Source of the DNA: Bradyrhizobium sp. JYMT SZCCT0180
GTDB lineage: Bacteria > Pseudomonadota > Alphaproteobacteria > Rhizobiales > Xanthobacteraceae
Assembly (NCBI RefSeq): GCF_018130165.1
Contig: NZ_JAFCLZ010000006.1
Coordinates: 186,001 to 250,000, forward strand
Length of the DNA stretch: 64,000 nt
Reading direction: 5' to 3'
Part shown: positions 36,894 to 46,396 of the stretch, piece by piece
How positions within the stretch are numbered: position 1 is the first letter of the stretch
Layout of the letters: each line of letters opens with the position of its first letter
The notes under the pieces: model-generated
Told to the model about the DNA's origin: nothing
The model's database searches: none
The model's input: only the letters and a program-made list of their open reading frames with translations
Position numbers and translations under genes: made by a program

Positions 36894-38738
36894 TCAGTTA
36901 CGAACGGTGATGCAGGAGATGTCGGCGCGCTTCAGCGCCTTGCAGACCGCCTCGGCCTGCTCGCGCTCGAGGCCGGCGAAGCGGGCGCGGAACAGCTTGC
37001 GATTATCCTTGGCAACGACCTCGGTAAAGGAGTCAGCCTTGCCGAGCAGGCCACGGGCCTGATTGCGTGCCTGGTCGAGGCGGGCGCGGGCTTCGCTTTC
37101 GCTTTCCAGCGCGCCCACCTGGATGATCCAGCCGGTATGGGTAACGGCGGCCACGGGCTTGATGGCGCCGTTCTGCTGGACGGTCTGTGGCTGGACATAG
37201 GCGAGTGTCTGCGCGGGGGCAGACGGCACGCTGGAGGCGGGCAGCACGCCGAGCACGCCATGCCCGGTACCGTGATTGGCGGGCTGCGGCGGCAGTTCTG
37301 CACGGGCCATTTCGGGCCTGATCGCCTCGGGCTTGACGGCCTCAGATCGAGGCTCGGCCCGCGCCACGACGGCGCTGGAGGTCTCCGCCACTTCCGGGCG
37401 GGAGGGCGCAATCGTGCTGGTGATCGGCGGGGCAACAGGCTGGGAGGGGCCGGCGGAAGCCAGCTTCATCGCGCCGGCCTTGACCTGAACCGTCTTGACC
37501 TTGACCGGCTTCATCGGCTCGGCCGAGCCGGGGATCGCCGATATCGCCTGGGTCTGAATCACACCGCTGGTCAGCGGGGCCGGTTCGGGCTTGGCCTGCG
37601 CCGTGAACTTGGACTGTTCGGGTTTCGGTTGCGGCGCCGGCAGGGCGGCTGCGGCTGCAGCCATCAGCGACGGCTTGGCCGGGGCAACGCTGCGCGTCAC
37701 CTGCATTGCGGCCATGCTGGGCTCGGAGGCGGCGGCGGCGTTGTTGGCCTGGACCGCCTCGGTCGGGCGCGGCGTGCTGGCGACTTCGGCCACCTCGACG
37801 CTGGCCTCAGCGGAATTGCGTTCGGTGATGGCGGCGGCAGTGCGGGTGGTCGCACCCTTGTCGAGGTTTTCCGCGAGCAGGGTGCGCATGGTGGCGTCGC
37901 GCGATCCGCCGCTGCGGCCGCCAAGCACCACGCCGATCAGATGGCGGTTGCCGCGCCGCATCGAGCTGACGAGATTGAAGCCCGACGCGCGGGTGTAGCC
38001 GGTCTTGATGCCGTCGACGCCTTCGACATTGCCGAGCAGGCGATTGTGATTGCGGATCGACTGGCCGCGATAGGTGAATGAGGTGGTCGCGAAATAGCGA
38101 TAGTAGCGCGGGAAGCGCTCCTGGACCGCGCGGCCCAGCGTTGCCTGATCGCGCGCGGTCGTGAGTTGCTCATCGTTGGGCAAGCCGTTGGCGTTGCGAT
38201 AGACGGTCTTGCTCATGCCGAGCGAACGCGCCTTGCGCGTCATCAGCTTGGCGAATTCGTCTTCGTCGCCGGCAATGGCTTCCGCGATCACGACCGAGGC
38301 GTCGTTGGCGGAGCGCGTCACCAGTCCCTTGATGGCATCTTCGACCTTGATGGTCTGGCCGGGCTTCAGGCCGAGTTTGGTCGGGGCCTGCTGGGAAGCA
38401 TACGCGGACACTTCCATTTCGGTGTCGAGTTTCATCTTGCCGCGCTCGAGCTGCTCGAACAGCAGATAGAGCGTCATGATCTTGGTCAGCGAGGCCGGAC
38501 GACGGAGGGCGTCGGGATTGTTGGAGGAGAGCGTGGCGCCGGAATTGCCGTCGACGATGATGGAGGCGAATTGCGGGCTATAGCTCGCGCGCGCCACGTG
38601 GTGCGCGGTATGGTGCTTTTTGCGGTAGCGGCGGGCTTCCGCGCTGTCGCTGGTGTAGATGACCGCAGAGGTGAGAGTGACCAGCCCGAGAACGCAAACT
38701 CGCAATGTGCGCGAGGAAGCTAAGGTTGTACGAAGCAT
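36894..38738 (-). CDS. D-alanyl-D-alanine carboxypeptidase (PBP5/6 class) with C-terminal SPOR domain
   Basis: A 614-residue periplasmic penicillin-binding protein that trims the terminal D-Ala of peptidoglycan peptides. A signal sequence covers the first 34 residues. The active-site motifs are S83-L-T-K86, S143-A-N145 and K245-T-G247. A long Ala/Pro-rich linker (about 300-530) leads to a C-terminal SPOR domain (GWIIQVGALESESEARARL, then LFRARFAGLE), which binds denuded glycan at the division septum. It carries its own terminator. Confidence 0.93.
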   Translation of the reverse strand: MLRTTLASSRTLRVCVLGLVTLTSAVIYTSDSAEARRYRKKHHTAHHVARASYSPQFASIIVDGNSGATLSSNNPDALRRPASLTKIMTLYLLFEQLERGKMKLDTEMEVSAYASQQAPTKLGLKPGQTIKVEDAIKGLVTRSANDASVVIAEAIAGDEDEFAKLMTRKARSLGMSKTVYRNANGLPNDEQLTTARDQATLGRAVQERFPRYYRYFATTSFTYRGQSIRNHNRLLGNVEGVDGIKTGYTRASGFNLVSSMRRGNRHLIGVVLGGRSGGSRDATMRTLLAENLDKGATTRTAAAITERNSAEASVEVAEVASTPRPTEAVQANNAAAASEPSMAAMQVTRSVAPAKPSLMAAAAAALPAPQPKPEQSKFTAQAKPEPAPLTSGVIQTQAISAIPGSAEPMKPVKVKTVQVKAGAMKLASAGPSQPVAPPITSTIAPSRPEVAETSSAVVARAEPRSEAVKPEAIRPEMARAELPPQPANHGTGHGVLGVLPASSVPSAPAQTLAYVQPQTVQQNGAIKPVAAVTHTGWIIQVGALESESEARARLDQARNQARGLLGKADSFTEVVAKDNRKLFRARFAGLEREQAEAVCKALKRADISCITVRN

Positions 38739-39020
38739 TTACTTCCCCGTCCCAATTTCTATCTTGATCACCGGTTCGTGAGGCGAAATTGTGCCCATCG
38801 GCCCGGTGACGCTGCCTGTTCGAAGCGGTTAGCCTGGTTGCAATGTGGCCCCGGCTGGCCGATCAGGTCGCTGTTCTAGCTAAGGTGTTGTTCACAAACA
38901 GCTTTCAGGCTGTCTGTCGGAAGGCGAACACGTCCGGGAATCAGGTTAGGCGGCGCGAGTTTCCAAAAGGTTAAGTAACCGTTGCGTAACACTCCGGTGT
39001 TTGGCGTTAATCGTCGATAT

Positions 39021-39070
39021 TTGTGCGACGCACAAGATTCCTTGACAGTCATTGTGCGGTGCACTATAAG
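39021..39070 (+). promoter_or_regulatory. Phasin promoter with two PhaR-like operator sites
   Basis: TTGACA (39042-39047) and TATAAG (39065-39070) are separated by exactly 17 bp, a strong housekeeping promoter. A perfect palindrome TTGTGCG-A-CGCACAA (39021-39035) sits just upstream. TGCGACGCACAA (39024-39035) fits the TGCRNYGCASMA consensus I recall for Bradyrhizobium PhaR. A second core, TGCGGTGCA (39055-39063), lies in the spacer, where a bound repressor would block polymerase. The PhaR link is from memory. Confidence 0.75.
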
Positions 39071-39135
39071 GGAGGGGTGGTCAGGGAGCCGGGACCTCCC
39101 GGCGATTTACATTCAGTCTGGGAAAGGACTCCAAG

Positions 39136-39474
39136 ATGGTCAAGGTTGAAGACATTCAGAGCTACGGAAAAGAGCATCTCGAAACGGTCGCCGCGTCCGC
39201 GAGCAACCTGCAGAGCGGTGTTCAGGCGATTGCGACCGCCTATGGCGACTACGCCAAGAAGTCGTTCGAAGACACCAAGTCGTTTGTTGAAAAGCTGTCC
39301 GGCGTGAAGTCGGTGGACAAGGCGATCGAAGCCCAGACCGAATTCGCCCGCTCGTCCTACGAGACCTTTGTCGCCGAGTCGCAGAAGATTGCCGGCCTCT
39401 ATACCGATCTGGCCAAGCAGACCTTCAAGCCGTACGAAGGCCTGGTCGCGAAGTTCGCTCCCGCCACGAACTAA
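39136..39474 (+). CDS. Phasin family protein
   Basis: A 112-residue amphipathic helical protein of the phasin family, which coats polyhydroxyalkanoate granules and limits their size. Family traits are the Gln/Ala-rich helices, YGDYAKKSFEDTKSFVEKL and AIEAQTEFARSSYETFV. It has a strong promoter upstream and a terminator directly downstream, so it is a single-gene transcript. Confidence 0.92.
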   Translation: MVKVEDIQSYGKEHLETVAASASNLQSGVQAIATAYGDYAKKSFEDTKSFVEKLSGVKSVDKAIEAQTEFARSSYETFVAESQKIAGLYTDLAKQTFKPYEGLVAKFAPATN

Positions 39475-39494
39475 TTTTTGCGCTGTAGCAAGAC

Positions 39495-39526
39495 AAAAAG
39501 CCCGGCCGTTACGGCCGGGCTTTTTT
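39495..39526 (+). terminator. Rho-independent terminator of the phasin gene
   Basis: AAAAAGCCCGGCCG and CGGCCGGGCTTTTTT form a strong stem followed by a run of T, 20 bp after the phasin stop. It could also serve the convergent TadG-like gene. Confidence 0.92.
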
Positions 39527-39562
39527 CGTTTTGCGTTGCTGTCCTGCCGGTTGTGGCGGCGA

Positions 39563-40921
39563 TTATTTCGCGACGCGCAGCTTGGAGAGCGACGTGCCGA
39601 TCGCACTAAAGGCCGTCGCGATCTGGCTCGAGGACGTCACGGTAGAGAACTTGTCCAAGCCGCTGGCGCAATACTGCAGGACGGAGGAGGTCGGATCGCC
39701 GCGGGTGTTGACATGCATCGTGTAGATAATGACGCCGTTAGCCTTGGCGTTGTCGCATTGGATACGCTGGCGGGCGTCGATGGCGCCATTGTATTGAACT
39801 TGGCCGTTGCCGTATGACGGCCAGCGATCCTGGGTGTTCAGACCGTCGGACATCACGATCAGCACCCTCTTGTATTCGTAATTGGGATCCTCAGCTGGAG
39901 CATTGAGCGGCACGCCCTGGCTCAAGGACTGCCATCCCCAGGCGATGCCGATCGGCTGGTTGGTGCCGCCGTTCGGGGTCAGCGCGTCAACCTTGGATTT
40001 GGCGGAGGCGAAGTCGGTCGTCAGAGGCAGCAACTGCGCGGGGCAGGCATCGTACTGCTCGGCGTAAAACTTGGTTGCGGGATCGGAAGTCGGCGTCGTG
40101 TTCTTGGTGTCGTAGTCCTGGTCACGGTCGGTCACGCAGCCGTTCCAGGTATCGTGGTTCTTCGCCGTCCAGGTCCTGCCGGCCGATTCACAGGAGCTTT
40201 TTGTAGGGTAGTTCCCGGAGTTCTTGCCGCTGCACTTGCCGTTCGCAGCCTCCCACTCCGACCAGTTGATCCACGACTGCTCGTAGTTGCTGGCACCGAC
40301 ATTGACGTCCTTGGCGAAGGGAACGACCGAGATGTAGACGTCGCCTGTGTTCTTGGCGAGGGCGCCGATCTGGTCGATCAGGGCCTTTGCGGCCGGCTTC
40401 ATCGCCGTCATCTTGCCGTCTTGGTCCATCGACCCCGTGACGTCGAGCGCGAGCGCCACGCGCATGCGCACGTTGCCCCAGAGCGAGGTTGAACTGGTGT
40501 CGAAGCCGATTTGCGGGAAGCCGGCGACCTTCATGAACTCCGTCGGCACGTTGCCGGAGCCAATGATCTTGATGGTCGAGCCTTTGCCGGTGTTGGCGGT
40601 ATATTCCGCCTTGACCGTCACCTCCCTGGCATCGGGGTAGGTGTAGAGCGCCTTGAAATAGTCCTGCGCCTTGGTGTTGATGTCCGAGGCCTTGATGGTT
40701 CCGTCCGACAGGTCTTTCGCCACCATCAGGGCGGTCGAATCGAGGGCAGCCTGCATCGACGACCGGGCGCTGTTGGCACGGGTATAGTCGATCGCGGCGC
40801 CGACGAAGCTGATGATCGGGACGGCGGCGATGGCAAACAGAACCGCGATGTTGCCCTGATCGGCCCTGGCAAAACGCCCGGCGGCCGTACGCACCCGACT
40901 GAAAATGGCTGTATTGAGCAT
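39563..40921 (-). CDS. TadG-like pilus-assembly protein with VWA domain
   Basis: A 452-residue protein with a short basic N-terminus and one hydrophobic helix near residues 28-48 (the TadE/G-type segment starts QGNIAVLFAIAAVPIISFVGAAIDYTRA). It is followed by a periplasmic von Willebrand A domain: LALDVTGSMD metal site, LIVMSDGLNTQD strand and a C-terminal NGVIIYTMHVNTRG segment. A cysteine-containing insert (NGKCSGKNSGNYPTKSSC and onwards) interrupts the VWA fold. Tad-family VWA proteins act in tight-adherence pilus biogenesis, but no other tad genes are present here. The ATG at 40921 places the helix near the N-terminus. Confidence 0.88.
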   Translation of the reverse strand: MLNTAIFSRVRTAAGRFARADQGNIAVLFAIAAVPIISFVGAAIDYTRANSARSSMQAALDSTALMVAKDLSDGTIKASDINTKAQDYFKALYTYPDAREVTVKAEYTANTGKGSTIKIIGSGNVPTEFMKVAGFPQIGFDTSSTSLWGNVRMRVALALDVTGSMDQDGKMTAMKPAAKALIDQIGALAKNTGDVYISVVPFAKDVNVGASNYEQSWINWSEWEAANGKCSGKNSGNYPTKSSCESAGRTWTAKNHDTWNGCVTDRDQDYDTKNTTPTSDPATKFYAEQYDACPAQLLPLTTDFASAKSKVDALTPNGGTNQPIGIAWGWQSLSQGVPLNAPAEDPNYEYKRVLIVMSDGLNTQDRWPSYGNGQVQYNGAIDARQRIQCDNAKANGVIIYTMHVNTRGDPTSSVLQYCASGLDKFSTVTSSSQIATAFSAIGTSLSKLRVAK

Positions 40922-41431
40922 GGCTCTCACCGAAATAGTGGTTTCTAGCGGTATTTCGGCCTGGGCCGCTAAACAGGTGGTAAATTGGTTCCCGCAAAAA
41001 CGGGTCAAAGCCCATGTATCGGGAAACCGGCGGCCAGAAGTGCCTCCTATGCTCAAGGACCGCTAAACGGGCAGGGGCCTTCCTTTGTCAAATCCGCCAG
41101 AAACGATTAACCTTGCCTGGATTGCCGGACCGGGATTCGGGGCCGGTTGCGGGCGCGGCAGGGCAGCGTTGATGCGCTTGCGGTGGTCTGCAACTGGACC
41201 CATATTCCAATAGCCGATCCGCCGCTGGATCGGACCGGGAGCGGCGATCTGGAAAGCGTTGCTGGGTGCCTTGTGGTGGTCGTCTTGGGGCCTACGCGAG
41301 CGTGCGACGACGCGCTGTCCGGTTTCCCATAAGGATTTTGGTCCGGAATGTCGAACGCCTGAGCCATGTTGCAGTTGAACTCCAAAGCCTGTTTGTACGC
41401 GCCGGCCGCGACCGCCGTCTCTGCTCCCCGG
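40922..41431. other. Divergent region between TadG-like gene and clpS
   Basis: 510 bp with no convincing gene. Frames here are antisense to clpS or are N-terminal extensions of it without family support. It must hold both promoters; I could not assign -35/-10 elements. Confidence 0.45.
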
Positions 41432-41764
41432 ATGAGCAATGACGAAAACCGCAATGCGGGGACGAACGGTCCGTCGACGTCGGTCATCACCAAGGTCAAG
41501 CCGAAGACCAAGCGCCCGAATCTCTATCGTGTCCTGATCCTGAACGACGATTACACGCCGATGGAGTTCGTGGTTCATGTGCTGGAGAAGTTCTTCCAGA
41601 AGGACGCGGAAGCCGCCACCAAGATCATGCTTCATGTCCATCACCACGGGATCGGTGAGTGCGGCGTGTTCACTTACGAAATCGCCGAGACCAAAGTGAC
41701 GCAGGTGATGGATTTTGCACGCAAGCATCAGCATCCCCTGCAATGCGTGATGGAAAAGAAATAG
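41432..41764 (+). CDS. clpS: ATP-dependent Clp protease adaptor ClpS
   Basis: A 110-residue adaptor that delivers N-degron substrates to ClpAP. After a flexible basic N-terminus comes the ClpS core: [21 protein letters not shown], then the [14 protein letters not shown] and [18 protein letters not shown] segments that build the N-degron pocket and the ClpA contact. The ATG at 41432 gives the usual length; a longer frame from 41366 is unlikely. clpA follows 271 bp downstream. Confidence 0.96.
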   Translation: MSNDENRNAGTNGPSTSVITKVKPKTKRPNLYRVLILNDDYTPMEFVVHVLEKFFQKDAEAATKIMLHVHHHGIGECGVFTYEIAETKVTQVMDFARKHQHPLQCVMEKK

Positions 41765-42035
41765 CCGCTGCACCAGCCTCGACCGGCTAAAAGGCGACCG
41801 GCTAAAAGGAACGGGTCTTGCATTGTTCCGCCCCGGAGGAAGCAGGCGGCAACCCAGTAGTTTTTCGGGTTGGTACTCGTGTCGCGGTGGTGCGAAAGTT
41901 TAGAGAAAAACCACTGTTCACGGGACCTGTCTTTCGCCACGATCGTGCGTAACTATATGACGCGGGACGACGAAGGTTGTTGTTGCCTGACCGGGTAATG
42001 GCGATCATGATGACCGGGGGCCACAGAGGACGAGA

Positions 42036-44450
42036 ATGCCAACTTTTTCCCAAAGCCTTGAACAATCCCTGCATCGTGCGCTGGCGATTGCAAACGAGCG
42101 GCATCATCAATACGCGACGCTCGAACATCTGCTGTTGTCGCTGATCGATGACTCGGATGCTGCCGCGGTCATGCGTGCCTGCAGCGTCGATCTCGACAAG
42201 CTGCGCACCAGCCTCGTCAATTATCTCGAGACCGAATTCGAAAATCTGGTGACGGACGGAGCCGACGACGCCAAGCCGACCGCCGGTTTCCAGCGCGTGA
42301 TCCAGCGCGCGGTGATTCACGTCCAGTCGTCCGGTCGCGAAGAAGTGACCGGCGCCAACGTGCTGATCGCGATCTTCGCGGAGCGCGAAAGCCACGCCGC
42401 CTATTTCCTGCAGGAGCAGGACATGACGCGGTACGACGCGGTCAATTACATCAGCCATGGCATTGCCAAGCGTCCCGGTGTTTCCGAAGCGCGGCCGGTT
42501 CGCGGCGTCGACGAGGAGACCGAGACCAAGGGCAACGAGGACGCCAAGAAAAAGGGCGAGGCGCTCGATACCTACTGCGTCAACCTCAACAAGAAGGCGC
42601 GCGACGGCAAGATCGATCCCGTCATCGGACGCAATTCCGAAATCAACCGGGCGATCCAGGTGTTGTGCCGCCGGCAGAAGAACAATCCGCTGTTCGTCGG
42701 CGAAGCCGGCGTCGGCAAGACCGCGATCGCCGAAGGCCTTGCCAAGCGCATCGTCGACTCGGAAGTGCCGGAAGTGCTGGCCGCGGCGACCGTGTTCTCG
42801 CTCGACATGGGCACGCTGCTCGCGGGCACGCGCTATCGCGGCGATTTTGAAGAGCGGCTCAAACAGGTTTTGAAGGAACTGGAAGCGCATCCGAACGCGA
42901 TCCTGTTCATCGACGAGATCCACACCGTGATCGGCGCCGGCGCCACCTCCGGCGGCGCGATGGATGCATCCAACCTGCTCAAGCCGGCGCTGGCATCGGG
43001 CACGATCCGCTGCATGGGCTCGACCACCTACAAGGAATACCGCCAGCATTTCGAAAAGGATCGCGCGCTGGTGCGAAGGTTCCAGAAGATCGACGTCAAC
43101 GAGCCGACGGTGGAAGACGCCATCGCGATCCTCAAGGGCCTGAAGCCCTATTTCGAGGACTACCACCGGCTGAAATACACCAACGAGGCGATCGAAGCCG
43201 CGGTGCAATTGTCCTCGCGCTACATCCACGACCGCAAGCTGCCGGACAAGGCGATCGACGTGATCGACGAGTCGGGCGCGGCGCAGATGCTGGTGGCCGA
43301 GAACAAGCGCAAGAAGACCATCGGCATCAAGGAGATCGAGACCACGATCGCGACCATGGCGCGGATTCCGCCCAAGAGCGTATCGAATGACGATGCCGAG
43401 GTGCTCAAGCATCTCGAGCAGACCCTGAAGCGCGTGGTGTTCGGCCAGGACAAGGCGATCGACGCGCTGTCGGCGTCGATCAAGCTGGCGCGTGCCGGGC
43501 TGCGCGAACCGGAAAAGCCGATCGGCTCCTACCTGTTCTCCGGTCCGACCGGCGTCGGCAAGACCGAAGTGGCAAAGCAGCTCGCGGCGTCGCTCGGCGT
43601 CGAGCTGATCCGCTTCGACATGTCCGAATATATGGAGCGGCACACGGTGTCGCGCCTGATCGGCGCGCCTCCGGGCTATGTCGGCTTCGACCAGGGCGGG
43701 CTGCTGACCGACGGCGTGGACCAGCATCCGCATTGCGTGGTGCTGCTCGACGAAATCGAGAAGGCGCATCCGGATCTGTACAACGTGTTGCTGCAGATCA
43801 TGGATCATGGCCGGCTCACCGATCACAACGGCAAGCAGGTCAATTTCCGCAACGTGATCCTGATCATGACCACCAACGCGGGTGCAGCCGACCTCGCGCG
43901 CCAGGCCTTCGGCTTCACGCGCAGCAAGCGGGAAGGCGACGACCACGAAGCGATCAACCGGCAGTTCGCGCCGGAATTCCGCAACCGCCTCGATGCCATC
44001 GTCTCGTTCGCCCATCTCAATGCCGATGTCATCGGCATGGTGGTCGAGAAGTTCGTGTTGCAGCTCGAGGCCCAGCTGGCCGATCGCGACGTCACCATCG
44101 AATTGTCGGAGCCCGCCAAGGCCTGGCTGATCGAACATGGTTACGACGAGCAGATGGGCGCGCGTCCGATGGCGCGGGTCATCCAGGAGCACATCAAGAA
44201 GCCGCTCGCCGATGAAGTGCTGTTCGGCCGGTTGAAGGGTGGCGGTCATGTCCGCGTCGTGCTGATCAAGGACGAGGCGGAAGACAAGGACAAGATCGGC
44301 TTCGAGTTCGTCGAAGGACCGGTGACGCCGAAGCCGGAGAAGCTGCCCGGTGCGCGCAAGCGCGCCACGCCGCGAAAGCCGAAATCGGGTCCCAATGGCG
44401 GGGGCGGCTCCAATGGGCCGGCCTCGCGGGGGCCGCTGGTCAAGGTCTGA
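42036..44450 (+). CDS. clpA: ATP-dependent Clp protease ATPase subunit ClpA
   Basis: An 804-residue AAA+ unfoldase that feeds proteins into ClpP. It has the N-domain that docks ClpS (1-145, starting [16 protein letters not shown]), AAA-1 with Walker A GEAGVGKT (222-229) and Walker B FIDEIHT, and AAA-2 with Walker A GPTGVGKT (about 503-510) and Walker [12 protein letters not shown]. The tail is an alphaproteobacterial Lys/Arg/Gly-rich extension ([15 protein letters not shown]). A start with GAGG-type site precedes MPTFSQ. It ends with a clear terminator. Confidence 0.97.
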   Translation: MPTFSQSLEQSLHRALAIANERHHQYATLEHLLLSLIDDSDAAAVMRACSVDLDKLRTSLVNYLETEFENLVTDGADDAKPTAGFQRVIQRAVIHVQSSGREEVTGANVLIAIFAERESHAAYFLQEQDMTRYDAVNYISHGIAKRPGVSEARPVRGVDEETETKGNEDAKKKGEALDTYCVNLNKKARDGKIDPVIGRNSEINRAIQVLCRRQKNNPLFVGEAGVGKTAIAEGLAKRIVDSEVPEVLAAATVFSLDMGTLLAGTRYRGDFEERLKQVLKELEAHPNAILFIDEIHTVIGAGATSGGAMDASNLLKPALASGTIRCMGSTTYKEYRQHFEKDRALVRRFQKIDVNEPTVEDAIAILKGLKPYFEDYHRLKYTNEAIEAAVQLSSRYIHDRKLPDKAIDVIDESGAAQMLVAENKRKKTIGIKEIETTIATMARIPPKSVSNDDAEVLKHLEQTLKRVVFGQDKAIDALSASIKLARAGLREPEKPIGSYLFSGPTGVGKTEVAKQLAASLGVELIRFDMSEYMERHTVSRLIGAPPGYVGFDQGGLLTDGVDQHPHCVVLLDEIEKAHPDLYNVLLQIMDHGRLTDHNGKQVNFRNVILIMTTNAGAADLARQAFGFTRSKREGDDHEAINRQFAPEFRNRLDAIVSFAHLNADVIGMVVEKFVLQLEAQLADRDVTIELSEPAKAWLIEHGYDEQMGARPMARVIQEHIKKPLADEVLFGRLKGGGHVRVVLIKDEAEDKDKIGFEFVEGPVTPKPEKLPGARKRATPRKPKSGPNGGGGSNGPASRGPLVKV

Positions 44451-44473
44451 GCGGCTCTAACTGCTATGAATTG

Positions 44474-44503
44474 AAAAAGCCGGCGGGTGACCGCCGGCTT
44501 TTT
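44474..44503 (+). terminator. Rho-independent terminator of clpA
   Basis: AAAAAGCCGGCGG and CCGCCGGCTTTTT, perfect 13-bp arms with a GTGA loop, 23 bp after the stop and ending in T residues. Confidence 0.93.
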
Positions 44504-44528
44504 GCTGGGCTGTATCTAACGGGACGGG

Positions 44529-44885
44529 TCAGCGTTCGCCGAGCAGTTCGTTGATGCGGCGCTGAAGCTGCCGCTTCTTGATTTCGCTCTTGCGCAACCG
44601 CTCCTCCAGATCGGAAACCGGCGGGGCGGGAGTTTCGCCGCTAAAGGCAAGACCGACGAAATTATCGCGCCACCACACCACCTTGGCGAGGAAGGAGCGG
44701 CCTTTCCGTGCGATGCGAAGCGAGATCTGTTCCTTCGGAAGGTCCATGGTGCTACTGAATTCGACGCTGGCGCCCTTGTCGGAGATGTTGCGGACGATGC
44801 ATTCACGGCTCGCGCCGTTCTCGCCGATTTCCGCGACGCCGCCGTAAATCACCTTGTCGCGCGCGTTCTCGCGTCGGTCCTGCAT
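44529..44885 (-). CDS. PilZ domain protein
   Basis: A 118-residue protein with a PilZ fold, the usual cyclic-di-GMP sensor. The N-terminal RRENARDK supplies arginines and the SDKGASVEFSS segment corresponds to the D/N-x-S-x-x-G motif (here variant S-D-K-G-A-S). A C-terminal coiled coil (DLEERLRKSEIKKRQLQRRINELL) follows, perhaps for dimerisation. pleD, a cyclic-di-GMP synthase gene, is 16 kb away in the same window, with no evidence of a direct link. Confidence 0.85.
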   Translation of the reverse strand: MQDRRENARDKVIYGGVAEIGENGASRECIVRNISDKGASVEFSSTMDLPKEQISLRIARKGRSFLAKVVWWRDNFVGLAFSGETPAPPVSDLEERLRKSEIKKRQLQRRINELLGER

Positions 44886-45160
44886 CGATATCTCCCGATC
44901 AAAGGAAGACTTTTACGCCGCTTTATCGGCCGCGAAAGGCTTTGGCCGCCAAAAAGCGCCGTTAACGTAAACCAACATCGGCGCGATGGCGGCGATTCAG
45001 GGCCGTGCGGAGCCCTGAGCAGATCGCCCGGACAAAAGTCGCCTCTGAAGCAGGCTAATCCGCCCGAAACGCGAATTGGATAAAATCCGGAATATCTCCT
45101 TGGCCTTATTTTATCACCTCAAGCTGTACCTCTGCTTCCGTTCAACGACGGGAGGTTGGT

Positions 45161-46396
45161 ATGTTTCGGCGCGGTGGTATCGCACTCTGGGTGCTCGTCG
45201 TACAGCTAGCCTCAGGTCCGTCGCTCGCGGCTGACCAATGTTCGCTGGAACTCCTGCAGGCCAACGCGGCCCGGGCTGCCGAGGCCTGCACGTCGGTACT
45301 GAATGCGGACGAGACCACGACGGCCTCCCGGGTCGCTGCCCTGAAGATCCGCGGCCGTGCCATGCAGCGTTTGGACCGCTATCCCGATGCCATCGCGGAC
45401 TATGAGACGGGTCTGCGGATCGCACCGGATGATGCCGAACTGCATTTGCGGCGCGGATGGACAGCGTATGACGAACTGCTTCGTGGAGGAGGATCTTATT
45501 TCGATCCGGGGCTTCAACCTGCGCTTGATCTCGCGCTCAAACAGGCCACTCAGGCGTTGAAGCTCAAGCCCGGCTACCCCGATGCTTATTTTCTGACGGG
45601 TGCCGCGCTTACAATGGCCGGTCCGGACAGATTTGCTGAGGCGAAGGCGGCTCACGATGAGGCGATACGGTTGGACCCGAACAACCCGGCAATGTGGTTC
45701 GGTCGCTTGATCATGCTGGAAAAAAATCGTCGATTTCACGAAGCGATTGAGGACGCTGACGTTATCCTCCGGCTGCCCGCAGATCTGATTACCAAACCGC
45801 GGGCGGCGGAATCCTATTTGAAGTCGACCACCCACCGCATCGCAACAGCGATAAAGCGGGCCGAAATGCTAAGGAAGCTTGGACGGACAAACGAGGCTTG
45901 GCAGGCTTATAATATGGCGGCCGAGCTTGATCCCGATCCGATCACATACTCCCGGCGTGCCGAATTCAGGCTGTCGCAGATTGGTTTTTTTCCAGGGATG
46001 CCACCGCCACCCTTGGATGCCGTTCAGGCCGATCTTGATAAAGCGCTTGCACTCGATCCTGATTATTGGGTGAGCCACGAGCAGCGGGGGCACCTTCTTG
46101 TTATCCGTGAGCAGTACGACGCGGCCGCCACGGAATTCGCCCTTGCTCTCAAGCAATATCCCGAGAACGGGGGCATGCGCTGGTCCTACGCGATGGCACT
46201 GCGAAAACTCGGACGAAGCGAGGAGGCGGCAGGGGAGGGGATCACGGCCTTCCGGATGGACCGCGGTTTCATGTTTCAGAAACTCGGCATGTTGAGGAGG
46301 CTCGGCTATCTCGCGGCCATTGCGCCGGATGCAGATCCGCGCCCGGCGATCATGGACGCGGCTCGCGCCTGCATGTTGGACGAAAGGTGCGGCTAA
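45161..46396 (+). CDS. Secreted TPR-repeat protein
   Basis: A 411-residue exported protein: signal peptide ALWVLVVQLASGPSLAAD, then helical repeats of tetratricopeptide type (for example YPDAIADYETGLRIAPDDAELHLRRGWTAYDEL and EAKAAHDEAIRLDPNNPAMWFGRLIML). Probably a periplasmic scaffold. Its TAA stop shares its last A with the ATG of the next TPR gene, so the pair is translationally coupled. Unlike most neighbours it lies in moderately lower-GC sequence. Partner unknown. Confidence 0.85.
   Translation: MFRRGGIALWVLVVQLASGPSLAADQCSLELLQANAARAAEACTSVLNADETTTASRVAALKIRGRAMQRLDRYPDAIADYETGLRIAPDDAELHLRRGWTAYDELLRGGGSYFDPGLQPALDLALKQATQALKLKPGYPDAYFLTGAALTMAGPDRFAEAKAAHDEAIRLDPNNPAMWFGRLIMLEKNRRFHEAIEDADVILRLPADLITKPRAAESYLKSTTHRIATAIKRAEMLRKLGRTNEAWQAYNMAAELDPDPITYSRRAEFRLSQIGFFPGMPPPPLDAVQADLDKALALDPDYWVSHEQRGHLLVIREQYDAAATEFALALKQYPENGGMRWSYAMALRKLGRSEEAAGEGITAFRMDRGFMFQKLGMLRRLGYLAAIAPDADPRPAIMDAARACMLDERCG

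Noticed and set aside
36700..37062. Plus-strand frame across the carboxypeptidase terminator
   Set aside because: It spans a rho-independent terminator and the antisense end of the carboxypeptidase gene.
41802..44249. 815-codon open frame antisense to clpA
   Set aside because: It mirrors clpA codon periodicity in high-GC DNA, has no domain, and clpA itself is unmistakable. The same reasoning rejects long antisense frames at 8182-9528, 14061-15443 and 19346-20758.
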